A DNA stretch of 32,963 nt, taken from positions 29,250 to 62,212 of the forward strand of contig JADGBU010000003.1 in NCBI GenBank assembly GCA_015231295.1. Reading direction: 5' to 3'. The notes beneath the pieces are model-generated. The model saw only the letters and a list, made by a program, of their open reading frames with translations, did no database searches and had not been told where the DNA came from. This DNA is from Magnetococcales bacterium (lineage in GTDB: Bacteria > Pseudomonadota > Magnetococcia > Magnetococcales > Magnetaquicoccaceae). Positions 17,896-27,482 of this stretch are shown piece by piece. Numbering within the stretch: the stretch's first letter is position 1; every line of letters begins with the position of its first letter. A program made the translations under genes and the position numbers.

Positions 17896-20403
17896 ATGAT
17901 GCCCGACACGACGCACGAGTTGTCTTTGGGTCCGTTTCTCATGAACCGGTTCGGGGAGCGGTATCTGCCCTCGGTGAACCAGGAGGCCTTTTCCAGGGTC
18001 GGATCGGACAATGTGTTTCAGCAGCAATACGGGGATTTTTTCGCCCGCGAGGATTCGCTTTATCTGATCGCCGGTTGCGATTCCGGATTGCTGGTGCAGT
18101 GGATTTTGCGCAAGAAGCGACCCGAGGGCTCCCGGTTCATTTTTCTCGATCACCCCGCGATTCTCCAGCGGTTGCGGGAGGAGGGGATTCTCCCGGAGGA
18201 GCTTCCCGCCGGCGTGCTGGCGACGACCGTCGATCGCTGGATCGTCGAGGCGGAACCGTTCTCTCTCAAGGAATATTTTTATCTCGATCAGGTCTTTGTG
18301 GCCAAATCGCTGGCCGTGGTCGATGGGATCCACGACGGTTATGTCGGCCTCTTCGGAGAGCTGGAACGGACTCTGGGACAGTATCGGCTGCAGGTGAGCC
18401 AGGAGATCGGCCATCGGGTCTTCATGACCAAGGGGCTGGAAAATCTTGCCGAAAACCGTACCCCCGCCAGTCGTCTGCAGGGAAGTTTTGCCGGACAGAC
18501 CGCCGTGTTGCTGGCGGGTGGTCCCTCTCTGCCGGAGTCTCTGCCCTGGATCCGTCAACATCGGGCGCATCTCACCATTCTGGCGGTCGCCCGGGTGGCG
18601 GATCATCTGCGCCGCGAAGGGGTGGTGCCCGATCTGCTGGTGGCCATCGATCCCCATGGCGTGATCTTTCATCAGAGCAAAGGGATGCTGGGCTTCTGGC
18701 GGGAGAGTCTGCTGGTCAACATGTATCATCTCAATCCCGCCCTGCTCGCCCAGTGGAAGGGGCGCAGCGTTTACATGGGTCCACTCTTTCCCTGGGATAG
18801 CCCCCTGAATCCCGTCAATGTGTTCTATCCCGGCATCACCGTGGGCCATCAGGCGTTGGGGATTGCGGTGGATATGGGATTTTCGCGGGTGGTGCTGGCG
18901 GGGTTCGATCTCTGTTTCACCCGCGAGGGTTTTACCCATGTGGCGGGCAGCGTGGAACAAGAGATCGGACCCTTCATCGCCCGTGGCGATCTGATGGTGG
19001 AAACCAATGGCGGCTGGATGGCGGAGACCCGTCACGACTTTCTGAACGCCATTCCCAGTCTGGCCGCTCTGGCCCAGTATGCCGCAGAGCGTCACTGTCA
19101 GGTGATCAATCCCAGTCCCGCCGCCGCCCGGATCGACGGGGTGGCGCATCTGCCCTGGGAGAGTCTCATCCCGGAACCGATGGCGCGACCCGCTCAGGAT
19201 CTGCTGCGGGAGCGGCTCCCCGCCGAAACCGGTGCCGATCGGCTCACCTTCTATCAGACCATCGATCAGGAGGTGGTGGCGGTCCGCAAGGTGGCGGCCA
19301 AGGTCAAGAGTCTGGCCCTGGAGGGGATCGAATGCAACGATGGCCTCTTCGGACGCCGGGGCAAAACGCCTGATTTCAAGTTCAAGAAGCGGATGGATGC
19401 CATCGAACGGACGCTCGACGAGGAGTATCGGGAGGTGAGCCGCCTGGTCAAGAAATGGGGACTGGGGGCCATGCTCAAGCTGAGCCGTCCGGACAAGGAG
19501 CGGGAGTGGAGCGATGAGGAGATCGAACGGGCCGGACGACTCTATTACGAAATCTATCGGGACAACGCCACCGCCCTGATCAAGCTGCTGGACGGGGTGC
19601 GTCAACGGATTCGCGCCAGACAGGAGGAGGAGAAACATCGTCCCGACTTCAAGACGCTGCTGAAACAGTGGCGGGAAGATGGAGAGCCGGGACGGGCGTT
19701 GGTCTTTCTGGAGCGGCGCGGCTGGAGTCTCGACGATCTGCCGGAATCGGTGCGTCCCGGTTTCCGGGAGTCTTTGGAGAAGTTTGAAGCCTTGCTGACC
19801 GAAACCGATCACGATTACAAAAAATACATTCTCTCGGTGCAGAGTTCCCCGCAGACGGTACGGGTCAAGGCCCAGGCGATGTTCCGCAACCGGGAACGGG
19901 ATCGTCTGGCCCATTTCGCCTCCGGTCTGGAGAAAAGCACGCTGGTCGAACGTCCCGAACATCTGCATCTGATCCGGGGCTATCTGGCGGAACTCGACGG
20001 CGCGCACGAGCAGGCGGCGCGTCACTATCGTCAAGTCACCCATCCGGCCCTGCTGGCCGAGGCTCTGCAACGACTCTTCACGCTGGCCCTCCAGGGCGGA
20101 GATCTGCTGACCGCCCAGGCGGTGTCGCAGCGGCTTTCCGAACTCTCCGTGGCCCACATTCCGTTTCACGCCGAACTGTTGCGCCTCAACGGCCATGGCG
20201 CCACCGCCGCCGCCATCTACGAGGAGTATCTTAAACTGGTCCGCAAGGATTTCGTCTCCATGGTCAAGCTCGGACGGCTCTATCTGGAACTGGGTCAGCC
20301 GGAGCGCGCCCGGGAAACCTTCTCGCGCATTCTCGAAGAGGATCCGGACAATCAGGCGGTTCGCACCTTTCTCGCCGATCTGGATCGGGAGTCGGGCCGG
20401 TGA
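17896..20403 (+). CDS. DUF115 (MAF_flag10/6-hydroxymethylpterin pyrophosphokinase MptE-like) protein with C-terminal TPR-like region
   Basis: AVLLAGGPSLPESLPWI, VARVADHLRREGVVPDLLVAIDPHG, ITVGHQALGIAVDMGFSRVVLAGFDLCFT; C-terminus AAAIYEEYLKLVRKDFVSMVKLGRLYLELGQPERARETFSRILEEDPDN is TPR-like. Confidence 0.85.
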   Translation: MMPDTTHELSLGPFLMNRFGERYLPSVNQEAFSRVGSDNVFQQQYGDFFAREDSLYLIAGCDSGLLVQWILRKKRPEGSRFIFLDHPAILQRLREEGILPEELPAGVLATTVDRWIVEAEPFSLKEYFYLDQVFVAKSLAVVDGIHDGYVGLFGELERTLGQYRLQVSQEIGHRVFMTKGLENLAENRTPASRLQGSFAGQTAVLLAGGPSLPESLPWIRQHRAHLTILAVARVADHLRREGVVPDLLVAIDPHGVIFHQSKGMLGFWRESLLVNMYHLNPALLAQWKGRSVYMGPLFPWDSPLNPVNVFYPGITVGHQALGIAVDMGFSRVVLAGFDLCFTREGFTHVAGSVEQEIGPFIARGDLMVETNGGWMAETRHDFLNAIPSLAALAQYAAERHCQVINPSPAAARIDGVAHLPWESLIPEPMARPAQDLLRERLPAETGADRLTFYQTIDQEVVAVRKVAAKVKSLALEGIECNDGLFGRRGKTPDFKFKKRMDAIERTLDEEYREVSRLVKKWGLGAMLKLSRPDKEREWSDEEIERAGRLYYEIYRDNATALIKLLDGVRQRIRARQEEEKHRPDFKTLLKQWREDGEPGRALVFLERRGWSLDDLPESVRPGFRESLEKFEALLTETDHDYKKYILSVQSSPQTVRVKAQAMFRNRERDRLAHFASGLEKSTLVERPEHLHLIRGYLAELDGAHEQAARHYRQVTHPALLAEALQRLFTLALQGGDLLTAQAVSQRLSELSVAHIPFHAELLRLNGHGATAAAIYEEYLKLVRKDFVSMVKLGRLYLELGQPERARETFSRILEEDPDNQAVRTFLADLDRESGR

Positions 20404-21596
20404 CGCCCGCCATCCTGAAACGTGTGCTGCGTCGGGATTGTTCTTTGTTTCAGGCCGATGTGGAGAGTCGTCGTCCGGAACTGCTCGACGCCCTGAAAGG
20501 CTCCCGTCTGCTGGTGATCGGTGCGGCGGGCTCCATTGGCGGGGCGTTCAGCCGGGAGGTGGTGCAGTGGCCCGTGGCCGCGTTGCGACTGGTCGATCCG
20601 AGCGAAAACAATCTGGTCGCGTTGGTGCGGGAGCTGCGCGCCTCCTCCCTGACCCCCCCGGAGGATTTCGCCACCAGTGCCATCGCTCTGGGAACCCCGG
20701 AGTTCGATCATTTTCTGGAGGCGCAGCCGCCGTTCGATTATGTGGTCAACTTTGCCGCCCTCAAGCATGTGCGGGCGGAACGGGATCCGTTCACCCTGAT
20801 GCGGATGATTCAGGTCAATGTGCTGGCTCTGGATGCGCTGCTGCAACGCCTCTCCCGTGGTTCGGGGGGGCGTTTTTTCTCCGTCTCGTCGGACAAGGCG
20901 GTCAACCCCGCCAATCTGATGGGGGCCAGCAAAGCCCTGATGGAACAGACCATGTGGCACTGGTCCGACCGGTTGACCGCCGTCACCTCCCGTTTCGCCA
21001 ATGTGGCTTTTTCCGACGGCAGTCTGCTCCACGGATTTTTGCGCCGCATGGAGAAGCGGCAACCGTTGGCGGCTCCCCTGGATGTGAAACGCTATTTCAT
21101 CTCGCATGAAGAGGCGGGTCAGTTGTGCCTGTTGGCCAGTGTGCTCGGGGGCAATCGGGAGGTGTTCATTCCCCGTCTGGAGGCGGATCAGGATCTGTCC
21201 ACCTTCGCGGAGATCGCGGTGGCGGTGCTTCAGGAGTCGGGATACACCCCCCGGCTGTTTTCCAGCGATGACGAGGCGCGCCGCTTTGCCGCTTCCATGG
21301 GACCGGAGTGCCGGGAGTGGCCCTGCTGTTTCACGGTGAGCGATACCACCGGCGAAAAGGATGAAGAGGAGTTTCTGGCCCATGGCGAAGCGGCGGATTT
21401 CACCACCTATCGTCATATCGGGGTGATTCGGGAGCCGGCGCGGGATCCGGAAGGGTTGCAACGGTTTCTGACCACCATGCGCCGGTTGCGAAGCGAACCG
21501 CTCTGGGAGATGTCCGCCCTGGTGCAGGCCATGGAACAGGCGGTTCCCGCCTTGTCCCACCGGGTGGCGGGACGGGATCTGGATGGCAAAATGTGA
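20400..21596 (+). CDS. Nucleotide-sugar 4,6-dehydratase-like polysaccharide biosynthesis protein (LegB/FlaA1-like)
   Basis: LVIGAAGSIGGAFSREV (Rossmann), FAALKHVRAERDP, FFSVSSDKAVNPANLMGASKALME (Met in place of the SDR Tyr in the YxxxK region). GTGA overlap with the preceding gene. Confidence 0.85.
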   Translation: MTPAILKRVLRRDCSLFQADVESRRPELLDALKGSRLLVIGAAGSIGGAFSREVVQWPVAALRLVDPSENNLVALVRELRASSLTPPEDFATSAIALGTPEFDHFLEAQPPFDYVVNFAALKHVRAERDPFTLMRMIQVNVLALDALLQRLSRGSGGRFFSVSSDKAVNPANLMGASKALMEQTMWHWSDRLTAVTSRFANVAFSDGSLLHGFLRRMEKRQPLAAPLDVKRYFISHEEAGQLCLLASVLGGNREVFIPRLEADQDLSTFAEIAVAVLQESGYTPRLFSSDDEARRFAASMGPECREWPCCFTVSDTTGEKDEEEFLAHGEAADFTTYRHIGVIREPARDPEGLQRFLTTMRRLRSEPLWEMSALVQAMEQAVPALSHRVAGRDLDGKM

Positions 21597-21616
21597 TCGA
21601 TGACGATCGAGGAGCG

Positions 21617-22780
21617 ATGATGGCGCGGATTCCACTGGCAGTGCCGGATTTGACGGGTAATGAGGCCCGTTATCTCCAGGAGTGCATCACCTCCACTTAT
21701 GTTTCATCGGTGGGACCGTTTGTGGATCGGTTTGAATCCCTGGTGGCCGAGGCGAGCGGAGCCCGTGGCGCGGTGGCGGTCTCCTCGGGCACCTGCGGAT
21801 TGCATGCGGCTCTGGTGGCTCTGGGGGTGGGGAGCGGCGATCTGGTGATCGTGCCCTCCTTGACCTTCATCGCCAGTGCCAATGCGGTGGCCCATTGCGG
21901 AGCCGCCCCCTGGCTGATGGATGTGGACCCTCTCACCTGGAATCTCGATCCGAAGGTGCTGGAGGAGCATCTCTCCCGGGAGACCCGGCTGCATCAGGAT
22001 GGGACGGTGATCCATCGCTCCTCGGGACGGCGGGTGGCGGCGGTGATGGCCGTTCACACGTTGGGCCTTCCCGCCGACATGGAGCCGATTCTCGCTTCGG
22101 CGCGGGCGCGCGGTCTGCCGGTGATCGCCGATGCCGCCGCCGCGTTGGGCTCCTGGCATCGGGGCCGACCGGTGGGCGCGTTGGAGGCGGATCTGTCGGT
22201 TTTCTCCTTCAACGGCAACAAGACCGTCACCTGTGGCGGGGGCGGCGCGGTGGTGGGAGAGGATGCGGGATTGTTGAATCTGGTGCGTCATCTCACCACC
22301 ACGGCCCGTCAGGGGAGCCATTATGATCACGATCGGGTGGGTTTCAACTATCGCATGACCAACCTTCAGGCGGCGGTGGGCTGTGCCCAGATGGAACGAC
22401 TGGAGCCGTTTGTGGCGGCCAAACGTCGCATCCGTCGCCGTTACGATCAGGCCTTCGCCGATCTGGCGGGGGTGGTCTCTCCTTTTCCCGATCCCGCCGA
22501 CAGTGTGGGAGCCTGCTGGTTTTCCGGATTCGTGATGGAACGGGGCGATCCCGATGGCGTGGAGCGGTTGCGGAACGGCTTGCAACAGATGGGGATCGAT
22601 GCCCGTCCGTTCTGGAAACCGATTCATTTGCAGCCGCCCTATCGGGACGCGCCCTGTTCTGCCCAACCGGTGAGCGAGGCGCTGTGGTGGCGGGTGGTGA
22701 CGCTCCCTTGCGGGACGGGTTTGCCTCCCGAGGATCAGGAGCGGGTCATTCTTGCCGCCCGGAAGCTGCTGACCGCTTGA
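21617..22780 (+). CDS. DegT/DnrJ/EryC1 aminotransferase (LegC-like)
   Basis: VSSVGPFVDRFE, AVAVSSGTCGLHAALVALGVGSGDLVIVPSLTFIASANAVAHCGAAPWLMDVD, SFNGNKTVTCGGGGAVVGED (PLP Lys region). GAGGAG RBS upstream of ATG 21617/21620. Confidence 0.9.
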   Translation: MMARIPLAVPDLTGNEARYLQECITSTYVSSVGPFVDRFESLVAEASGARGAVAVSSGTCGLHAALVALGVGSGDLVIVPSLTFIASANAVAHCGAAPWLMDVDPLTWNLDPKVLEEHLSRETRLHQDGTVIHRSSGRRVAAVMAVHTLGLPADMEPILASARARGLPVIADAAAALGSWHRGRPVGALEADLSVFSFNGNKTVTCGGGGAVVGEDAGLLNLVRHLTTTARQGSHYDHDRVGFNYRMTNLQAAVGCAQMERLEPFVAAKRRIRRRYDQAFADLAGVVSPFPDPADSVGACWFSGFVMERGDPDGVERLRNGLQQMGIDARPFWKPIHLQPPYRDAPCSAQPVSEALWWRVVTLPCGTGLPPEDQERVILAARKLLTA

Positions 22781-22838
22781 AAAAGGGCGGAATGGGGATC
22801 CATTCAACGTCATGAAACCAATTTATCGACCTTAAGAA

Positions 22839-23498
22839 ATGGCTCAGGAATTGCAATTCAGTGCATTGATCCTGCTTGGCGGGGGCGGCCATGCGCGGGT
22901 GCTGCGGGATGTGCTGGAGCAGCTTGGCTGGTGCTCCAGCGTGCTGGGCGTGCTGGCTCCCCGGATGAGCGCGGAAGAACAGGCCGCCCTGGCGTTGCCC
23001 TGGTTGGGCGGAGACGAGCGGTTGGCGGATTTTTCTCCGGAGTCGGTCGGTTTGGTGCTCGGGGTGGGGTCGGTGGGGTCGGGTGGCGGACGGATGGCCT
23101 TGTATCGATCCGCCCGGGAGCGGGGATTCGGGTTTGCGACGTTGCGGCATCCGACCGCCTGGATCGCCTCGAAGGTGCAACTGGGTATGGGGGTGCAGGT
23201 GATGGCCCGCGCGGTGATCCAGACCGGCGCGGTGGTGGGAGAGAATGGTCTGATCAATACCGGGGCGGTGGTGGAACACGATTGCCGATTGGCCGATCAT
23301 GTTCATGTGGCCTCCGGGGCGGTGTTGAGCGGAGGGGTTCGGGTCGGGCCGGGGGTGCATGTGGGAGCCGGAGCGGTGGTGCGACAAGGGATCGAGATCG
23401 GTGCGGGAGCGGTGGTCGGGGCCGGGGCGGTCGTGGTGCGAAACGTGCGCCAGGGAGTCGTGGTGATGGGGTGTCCAGCCGGGGAGAAGAGACGATGA
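22839..23498 (+). CDS. NeuD/PglD-family sugar O/N-acyltransferase (left-handed beta-helix)
   Basis: LILLGGGGHARVLRDVLEQLG N-terminus; hexapeptide repeats GAVVGENGLINTGAVVEHDCRLADHVHVASGAVLSGGVRVGPGVHVGAGAVV. Confidence 0.9.
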   Translation: MAQELQFSALILLGGGGHARVLRDVLEQLGWCSSVLGVLAPRMSAEEQAALALPWLGGDERLADFSPESVGLVLGVGSVGSGGGRMALYRSARERGFGFATLRHPTAWIASKVQLGMGVQVMARAVIQTGAVVGENGLINTGAVVEHDCRLADHVHVASGAVLSGGVRVGPGVHVGAGAVVRQGIEIGAGAVVGAGAVVVRNVRQGVVVMGCPAGEKRR

Positions 23499-24556
23499 GA
23501 GAAGAGGATCGTTGGCAGACCATTTTGATTCGGCCTGAGTTGTCGATTCTGGAAGCGTTGCGGGTGATCGACAAGGGAGCCTTGCGTTTGGCACTGGTGA
23601 CGGATGATGCTGGTCATCTTCAGGGGGTCGTGACCGATGGGGATGTACGCCGCGCTTTGTTGAAACGCGTGGATATGAAGGAGCCTGTGATGACCATCAT
23701 GAATGCCGCACCCACCTTCGCCCGGGCTTCGGAGACCCGGGATCGTCTGCTTTCGATGATGCATGCCAAGCGGATCGAGCATCTGCCGATCGTGGACGAT
23801 GGCGGTTGCGTGATGGGGCTGGAGACGATGCACAATCTGTCCGTGCCCGCGCCCCGGGATAACTGGGTGGTGCTGATGGCCGGCGGATTGGGCTCCCGGC
23901 TCTCCCCCCTGACCGACGTGGTTCCCAAACCGTTGCTCAAGGTAGGCTCCAAGCCGATTCTGGAAGTGATTCTGGAAAGTTTCCTCTCACACGGATTTCA
24001 CCGCTTTTTCCTGTCGGTCAACTACCGCAAGGAGATGATCAAGGAGTATTTCGGCGATGGGTCCGCCTGGGGGGTGGAGATCGTCTATCTGGAAGAGAAT
24101 GGCCGTTTGGGCACCGCCGGTTCGTTGTCGCTGTTCCCCGAGCGTCCCACCGAGCCCTTTTTCGTCATGAACGGGGATCTGCTCACCCGGATCAACTTTC
24201 AGCATGTGTTGAATTTTCATCTGGAGCATCAATCCCGTGCCACGTTGTGCGTCCGCAAGGTGGAGCAGACGGTCCCGTATGGTGTGGTGCGGCTTGACGC
24301 CCATCGTCTCGTGACCATCGAAGAGAAGCCGGTGCAGGAGTATTTCGTCAACGCCGGGATCTATCTGTTGGATCCGGAGGTGTTGCCTTTGATCCCCAAG
24401 GGTCAATATTTCGACATGCCGACTCTGTTTCAGAGCATCATCAAACAGGGGGAGACCACGGCGGCCTTTCCGTTCCTGGACTACTGGATGGATATCGGGC
24501 GGATGGGGGATTTTCGTCAGGCCTGTCGGGATTATCCCGAGGTGTTCGCGGCCTGA
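23495..24556 (+). CDS. CBS-domain nucleotidyltransferase (PtmE-like sugar-1-P guanylyltransferase type)
   Basis: N-terminal CBS pair (LALVTDDAGHLQGVVTDGDVRRALL) then VVLMAGGLGSRLSPLTDVVPKPLLKVGSKPILE. ATGA overlap with the acyltransferase; the 22931 start of the ORF track is spurious. Confidence 0.88.
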   Translation: MREEDRWQTILIRPELSILEALRVIDKGALRLALVTDDAGHLQGVVTDGDVRRALLKRVDMKEPVMTIMNAAPTFARASETRDRLLSMMHAKRIEHLPIVDDGGCVMGLETMHNLSVPAPRDNWVVLMAGGLGSRLSPLTDVVPKPLLKVGSKPILEVILESFLSHGFHRFFLSVNYRKEMIKEYFGDGSAWGVEIVYLEENGRLGTAGSLSLFPERPTEPFFVMNGDLLTRINFQHVLNFHLEHQSRATLCVRKVEQTVPYGVVRLDAHRLVTIEEKPVQEYFVNAGIYLLDPEVLPLIPKGQYFDMPTLFQSIIKQGETTAAFPFLDYWMDIGRMGDFRQACRDYPEVFAA

Positions 24557-24573
24557 TGGCAAACAGAGGACGC

Positions 24574-24615
24574 AAAAAAAGGCCGGGCGATCGATCATCG
24601 TCCGGCCTTTTTTTT
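24574..24615 (+). terminator. Rho-independent terminator closing the sugar operon
   Basis: aaaaaaaggccgggcgat-cgatc-atcgtccggccttttttt: 11-bp stem with one G-U pair and a T tract. Confidence 0.9.
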
Positions 24616-24622
24616 ATGGATG

Positions 24623-24702
24623 CATCACGGGTCCAGGGGGATTATCCCCCTGGTGGGATCCAAGGGCAAAGCCCTTGGTGGGGTTCAGGGGCGAAGCCCC
24701 TG
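24623..24702 (+). repeat. Dispersed hairpin repeat, copy D (three hairpins)
   Basis: ccagggggattatccccctgg (24633-24653), ccaagggcaaagcccttgg, caggggcgaagcccctg. Confidence 0.9.
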
Positions 24703-24707
24703 GAGAC

Positions 24708-25913
24708 CTACCCGGCCAGCTCTTCCGCGACCTTGCGGATTCGGATCATGGCCTGTTCCAGATCCTGCATCGATGTCGCAAAGGAGATGCGGAAATAGGG
24801 ATCCAGTCCAAAGGCGGAACCGGGCACCACCGCCACGCCGACCGCCTCCAGCAGATAGGCGGAGAATTGCAGGGTATCCTGGATGACGGTGCCGTTGGCT
24901 GCGGTTTTCCCCATCAATCCGGCGACGTTGGGGAAGACATAGAACGCCCCTTCCGGCATGCGGCAGGTGATGCCGGGCATATCGTTGAGGGCGGCGACCA
25001 CGAAATCGCGCCGTTCGCGGAAGGCCTTGACCATCGGCTTGATGCACTTTTGCGGTCCGGAGAGGGCGGCGACGGCCCCCTTCTGGGCGATCGAGGTGGC
25101 ATTCGAGGTGCTTTGGGACTGCATTTTGACCATGGCCTTGATGATCTCCTTGGGGCCGACGGCATAACCGATGCGCCATCCGGTCATGGAGTAGGCCTTG
25201 GAGACGCCGCTGACGATCACGGTACGGTTTTGCAGCGACGGCACCACCGCAGAGATGGTGGCAAAGCGGAACGGCTTGTAGATGATTTTCTCGTAGATAT
25301 CGTCGCTGATCACCCAGACCTGGGGATGACGTTCCAGCACCGCGCCCAGGGCGATCAACTCTTCGGCGGTATAGGCCGAGCCGGTGGGGTTGGAGGGGGA
25401 GTTGATCACCAGAAAACGGGTTTTGGGCGTGATGGCGGCTTCGAGCTCTTCGGGCGTCATTTTGAAGCCGTTCTCTTCCCGGGCGGAGACGATCACGGGC
25501 ACGCCATCGGCGAGCAGCACCATGTCGGGATAGGAGACCCAATAGGGCGCGGGAATGATCACTTCGTCGCCGGGATTGATGGTGGCCTGGATCAGGTTGT
25601 AGAAAGCCTGTTTGCCACCGACCGTCACCACCACCTGATCGGGGGTGAAGGCCAGATTGTGATCCGCGACGTAACGCTGGATGATGGCATGATGCAGTTC
25701 GCCGATCCCTTCGACGGCGGTGTATTTGGTGAATCCTTCCCGAAGCGCGCGGATCGTGGCCTTTTTGATGTGTTCCGGCGTATCGAAATCGGGTTCTCCG
25801 GAGCCGAGTCCGATGACATCCTTGCCCTGAGCCTGGAGGGCTTTGGCCTTGGCGGTGATCATCAGGGTTGGCGAGGGCTTTACGTTCTGGATGCGTTGCG
25901 ATAAAACAGACAT
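24708..25913 (-). CDS. aspC: Class I aspartate/aromatic aminotransferase
   Basis: MSVLSQRIQNVKPSPTLMITAKAKALQAQGKDVIGLGSGEPDFDTPEHIKKA; VSGVSKAYSMTGWRIGYAVGP (PLP Lys motif). Start ATG at 25913. Confidence 0.92.
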   Translation of the reverse strand: MSVLSQRIQNVKPSPTLMITAKAKALQAQGKDVIGLGSGEPDFDTPEHIKKATIRALREGFTKYTAVEGIGELHHAIIQRYVADHNLAFTPDQVVVTVGGKQAFYNLIQATINPGDEVIIPAPYWVSYPDMVLLADGVPVIVSAREENGFKMTPEELEAAITPKTRFLVINSPSNPTGSAYTAEELIALGAVLERHPQVWVISDDIYEKIIYKPFRFATISAVVPSLQNRTVIVSGVSKAYSMTGWRIGYAVGPKEIIKAMVKMQSQSTSNATSIAQKGAVAALSGPQKCIKPMVKAFRERRDFVVAALNDMPGITCRMPEGAFYVFPNVAGLMGKTAANGTVIQDTLQFSAYLLEAVGVAVVPGSAFGLDPYFRISFATSMQDLEQAMIRIRKVAEELAG

Positions 25914-26003
25914 GGATCTTTTTCCGTGGGCTGACGGTGTTAACGAAGCAAACCGAAAAAGCATACATCGATCTCTCAGCAACGTCAACAAGGCAGTCGC
26001 GCC

Positions 26004-27482
26004 ATGGCACTCTGGCTATACAACTCTCTGGGCCGCAAGAAGGAGCCCTTTGTCCCCCGTGTTCCCGGTCAGGTCGGGATTTATGTCTGCGGCATCACGG
26101 CGTATGATTTCTGTCACATCGGGCATGCGCGGGTGATGGTTTCCTTCGATGTTCTGGTGCGTCATCTGCGCGCCTCGGGTCTGAAGGTGACGCATGTGTG
26201 CAATTTCACCGACATCGACGACAAGATCATCCGTCGGGCGATTCAGGAGGGGGTTTCGATCGAGGCGTTGTCGGGTCGCTTCATCGACGCCTTTCACGAG
26301 GACATGGCGGCGTTGGGGGTCACGCCCGCCGACATCGAACCCAAGGCCACCGAACATCTCGGCGAAATGCGCGCCATGATCCAAACCTTGATCGACAAGG
26401 AGTTGGCCTATGAGAGCGGCGGGGATGTGTTTTATGCGGTGGATCGTTTTCCCGCCTATGGCCGACTCTCCGGCAAGCATCTGGAGGAGCTGGAGTCCGG
26501 GGCGCGGGTCGATGTGGATGCCCGCAAGCGCAATCCGTTGGATTTCGTGCTCTGGAAAGGGGCCAAACCCGATGAGCCGCAATGGCCCTCTCCGTGGGGG
26601 GCGGGACGTCCGGGCTGGCATATCGAATGTTCCGCCATGGGGGTGAAATATCTGGGGGAGTCGTTCGATCTGCATGGGGGCGGGCGGGATCTGATCTTCC
26701 CCCATCACGAAAACGAAATCGCCCAGACCGAAGGGGCCACGGGTCGTCCGTGGGTGAGGTGCTGGCTGCACAACGGTTTCGTCAACGTGATCGACGACGA
26801 GGGCAAACGGGAGAAAATGTCGAAGAGTCTCGACAACTTCCGCACCATCCGCGATCTGCTGACCGCCTGGCGCGGCGAAACCATCCGTCTGTTTCTGCTC
26901 AACAGCCACTATCGCGCCCCGCTGGATTTTTCGCTGGAGTTGCTGGATGCGGCCCGTTCCGGCCTGGATCGTCTCTACGGAGCCTTGCGCGGGGCCGAAG
27001 GGGTGTTGGGAAGCCTGCCCGAAGTGGCTCCTGTGGCCTGGGAGCAGGAGCGGCGGGAGGGGCCCGAAGGTCATGCGGCCCGGTTTCAGGAGGCGATGGA
27101 CGATGATCTCAACACGCCGCGCGCCTTGGCGGTGCTGTTCGATCTGGCGAAGGTGATCAACCGCCTGACCGCCGACGATCAACCCGAGGCGCGGGAGGCG
27201 TGTCGTCGTCAGGTGGCGCTGTTGCGCGGGTTGGGCGGGATTCTCGGCCTGTGCGGGGAGTCGCCGGAGAGTCATTTTCGCTTTCATCCCGAAGAGACGC
27301 ACGATGATTCGGCGCAGGGCGGCCTGAGCGATGCCCAGGTGGAAGCCTTGATCGAACAACGGATGGAGGCGCGACGCAATCGCGATTTCCAGAGCGCGGA
27401 TCGCATCCGGGCGGAGTTGGCGCAGGCCGGGATTCTCCTGGAAGATGCCCGTGGTCAGACCATCTGGAGGCGCGAGGCGTGA
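26004..27482 (+). CDS. cysS: Cysteinyl-tRNA synthetase
   Basis: YVCGITAYDFCHIGHARVMVSFDV, CNFTDIDDKIIRRA, GWHIECSAMGVKYLG, REKMSKSLDNF. Confidence 0.97.
   Translation: MALWLYNSLGRKKEPFVPRVPGQVGIYVCGITAYDFCHIGHARVMVSFDVLVRHLRASGLKVTHVCNFTDIDDKIIRRAIQEGVSIEALSGRFIDAFHEDMAALGVTPADIEPKATEHLGEMRAMIQTLIDKELAYESGGDVFYAVDRFPAYGRLSGKHLEELESGARVDVDARKRNPLDFVLWKGAKPDEPQWPSPWGAGRPGWHIECSAMGVKYLGESFDLHGGGRDLIFPHHENEIAQTEGATGRPWVRCWLHNGFVNVIDDEGKREKMSKSLDNFRTIRDLLTAWRGETIRLFLLNSHYRAPLDFSLELLDAARSGLDRLYGALRGAEGVLGSLPEVAPVAWEQERREGPEGHAARFQEAMDDDLNTPRALAVLFDLAKVINRLTADDQPEAREACRRQVALLRGLGGILGLCGESPESHFRFHPEETHDDSAQGGLSDAQVEALIEQRMEARRNRDFQSADRIRAELAQAGILLEDARGQTIWRREA

Noticed and set aside
16284-18800. 838-aa plus-strand ORF across the second TPR-GT and into DUF115
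   Set aside because: Shadow frame over two supported genes with no recognisable domain.
17134-20196. 1020-aa minus-strand ORF opposite the DUF115 gene
   Set aside because: Antisense of a well-supported coding gene; low-information Gln/His/Arg/Gly-rich translation typical of GC-rich shadow frames.
24675-25904. 409-aa plus-strand ORF opposite aspC
   Set aside because: Antisense shadow; starts inside repeat copy D and is Gly/Asp/His-rich.
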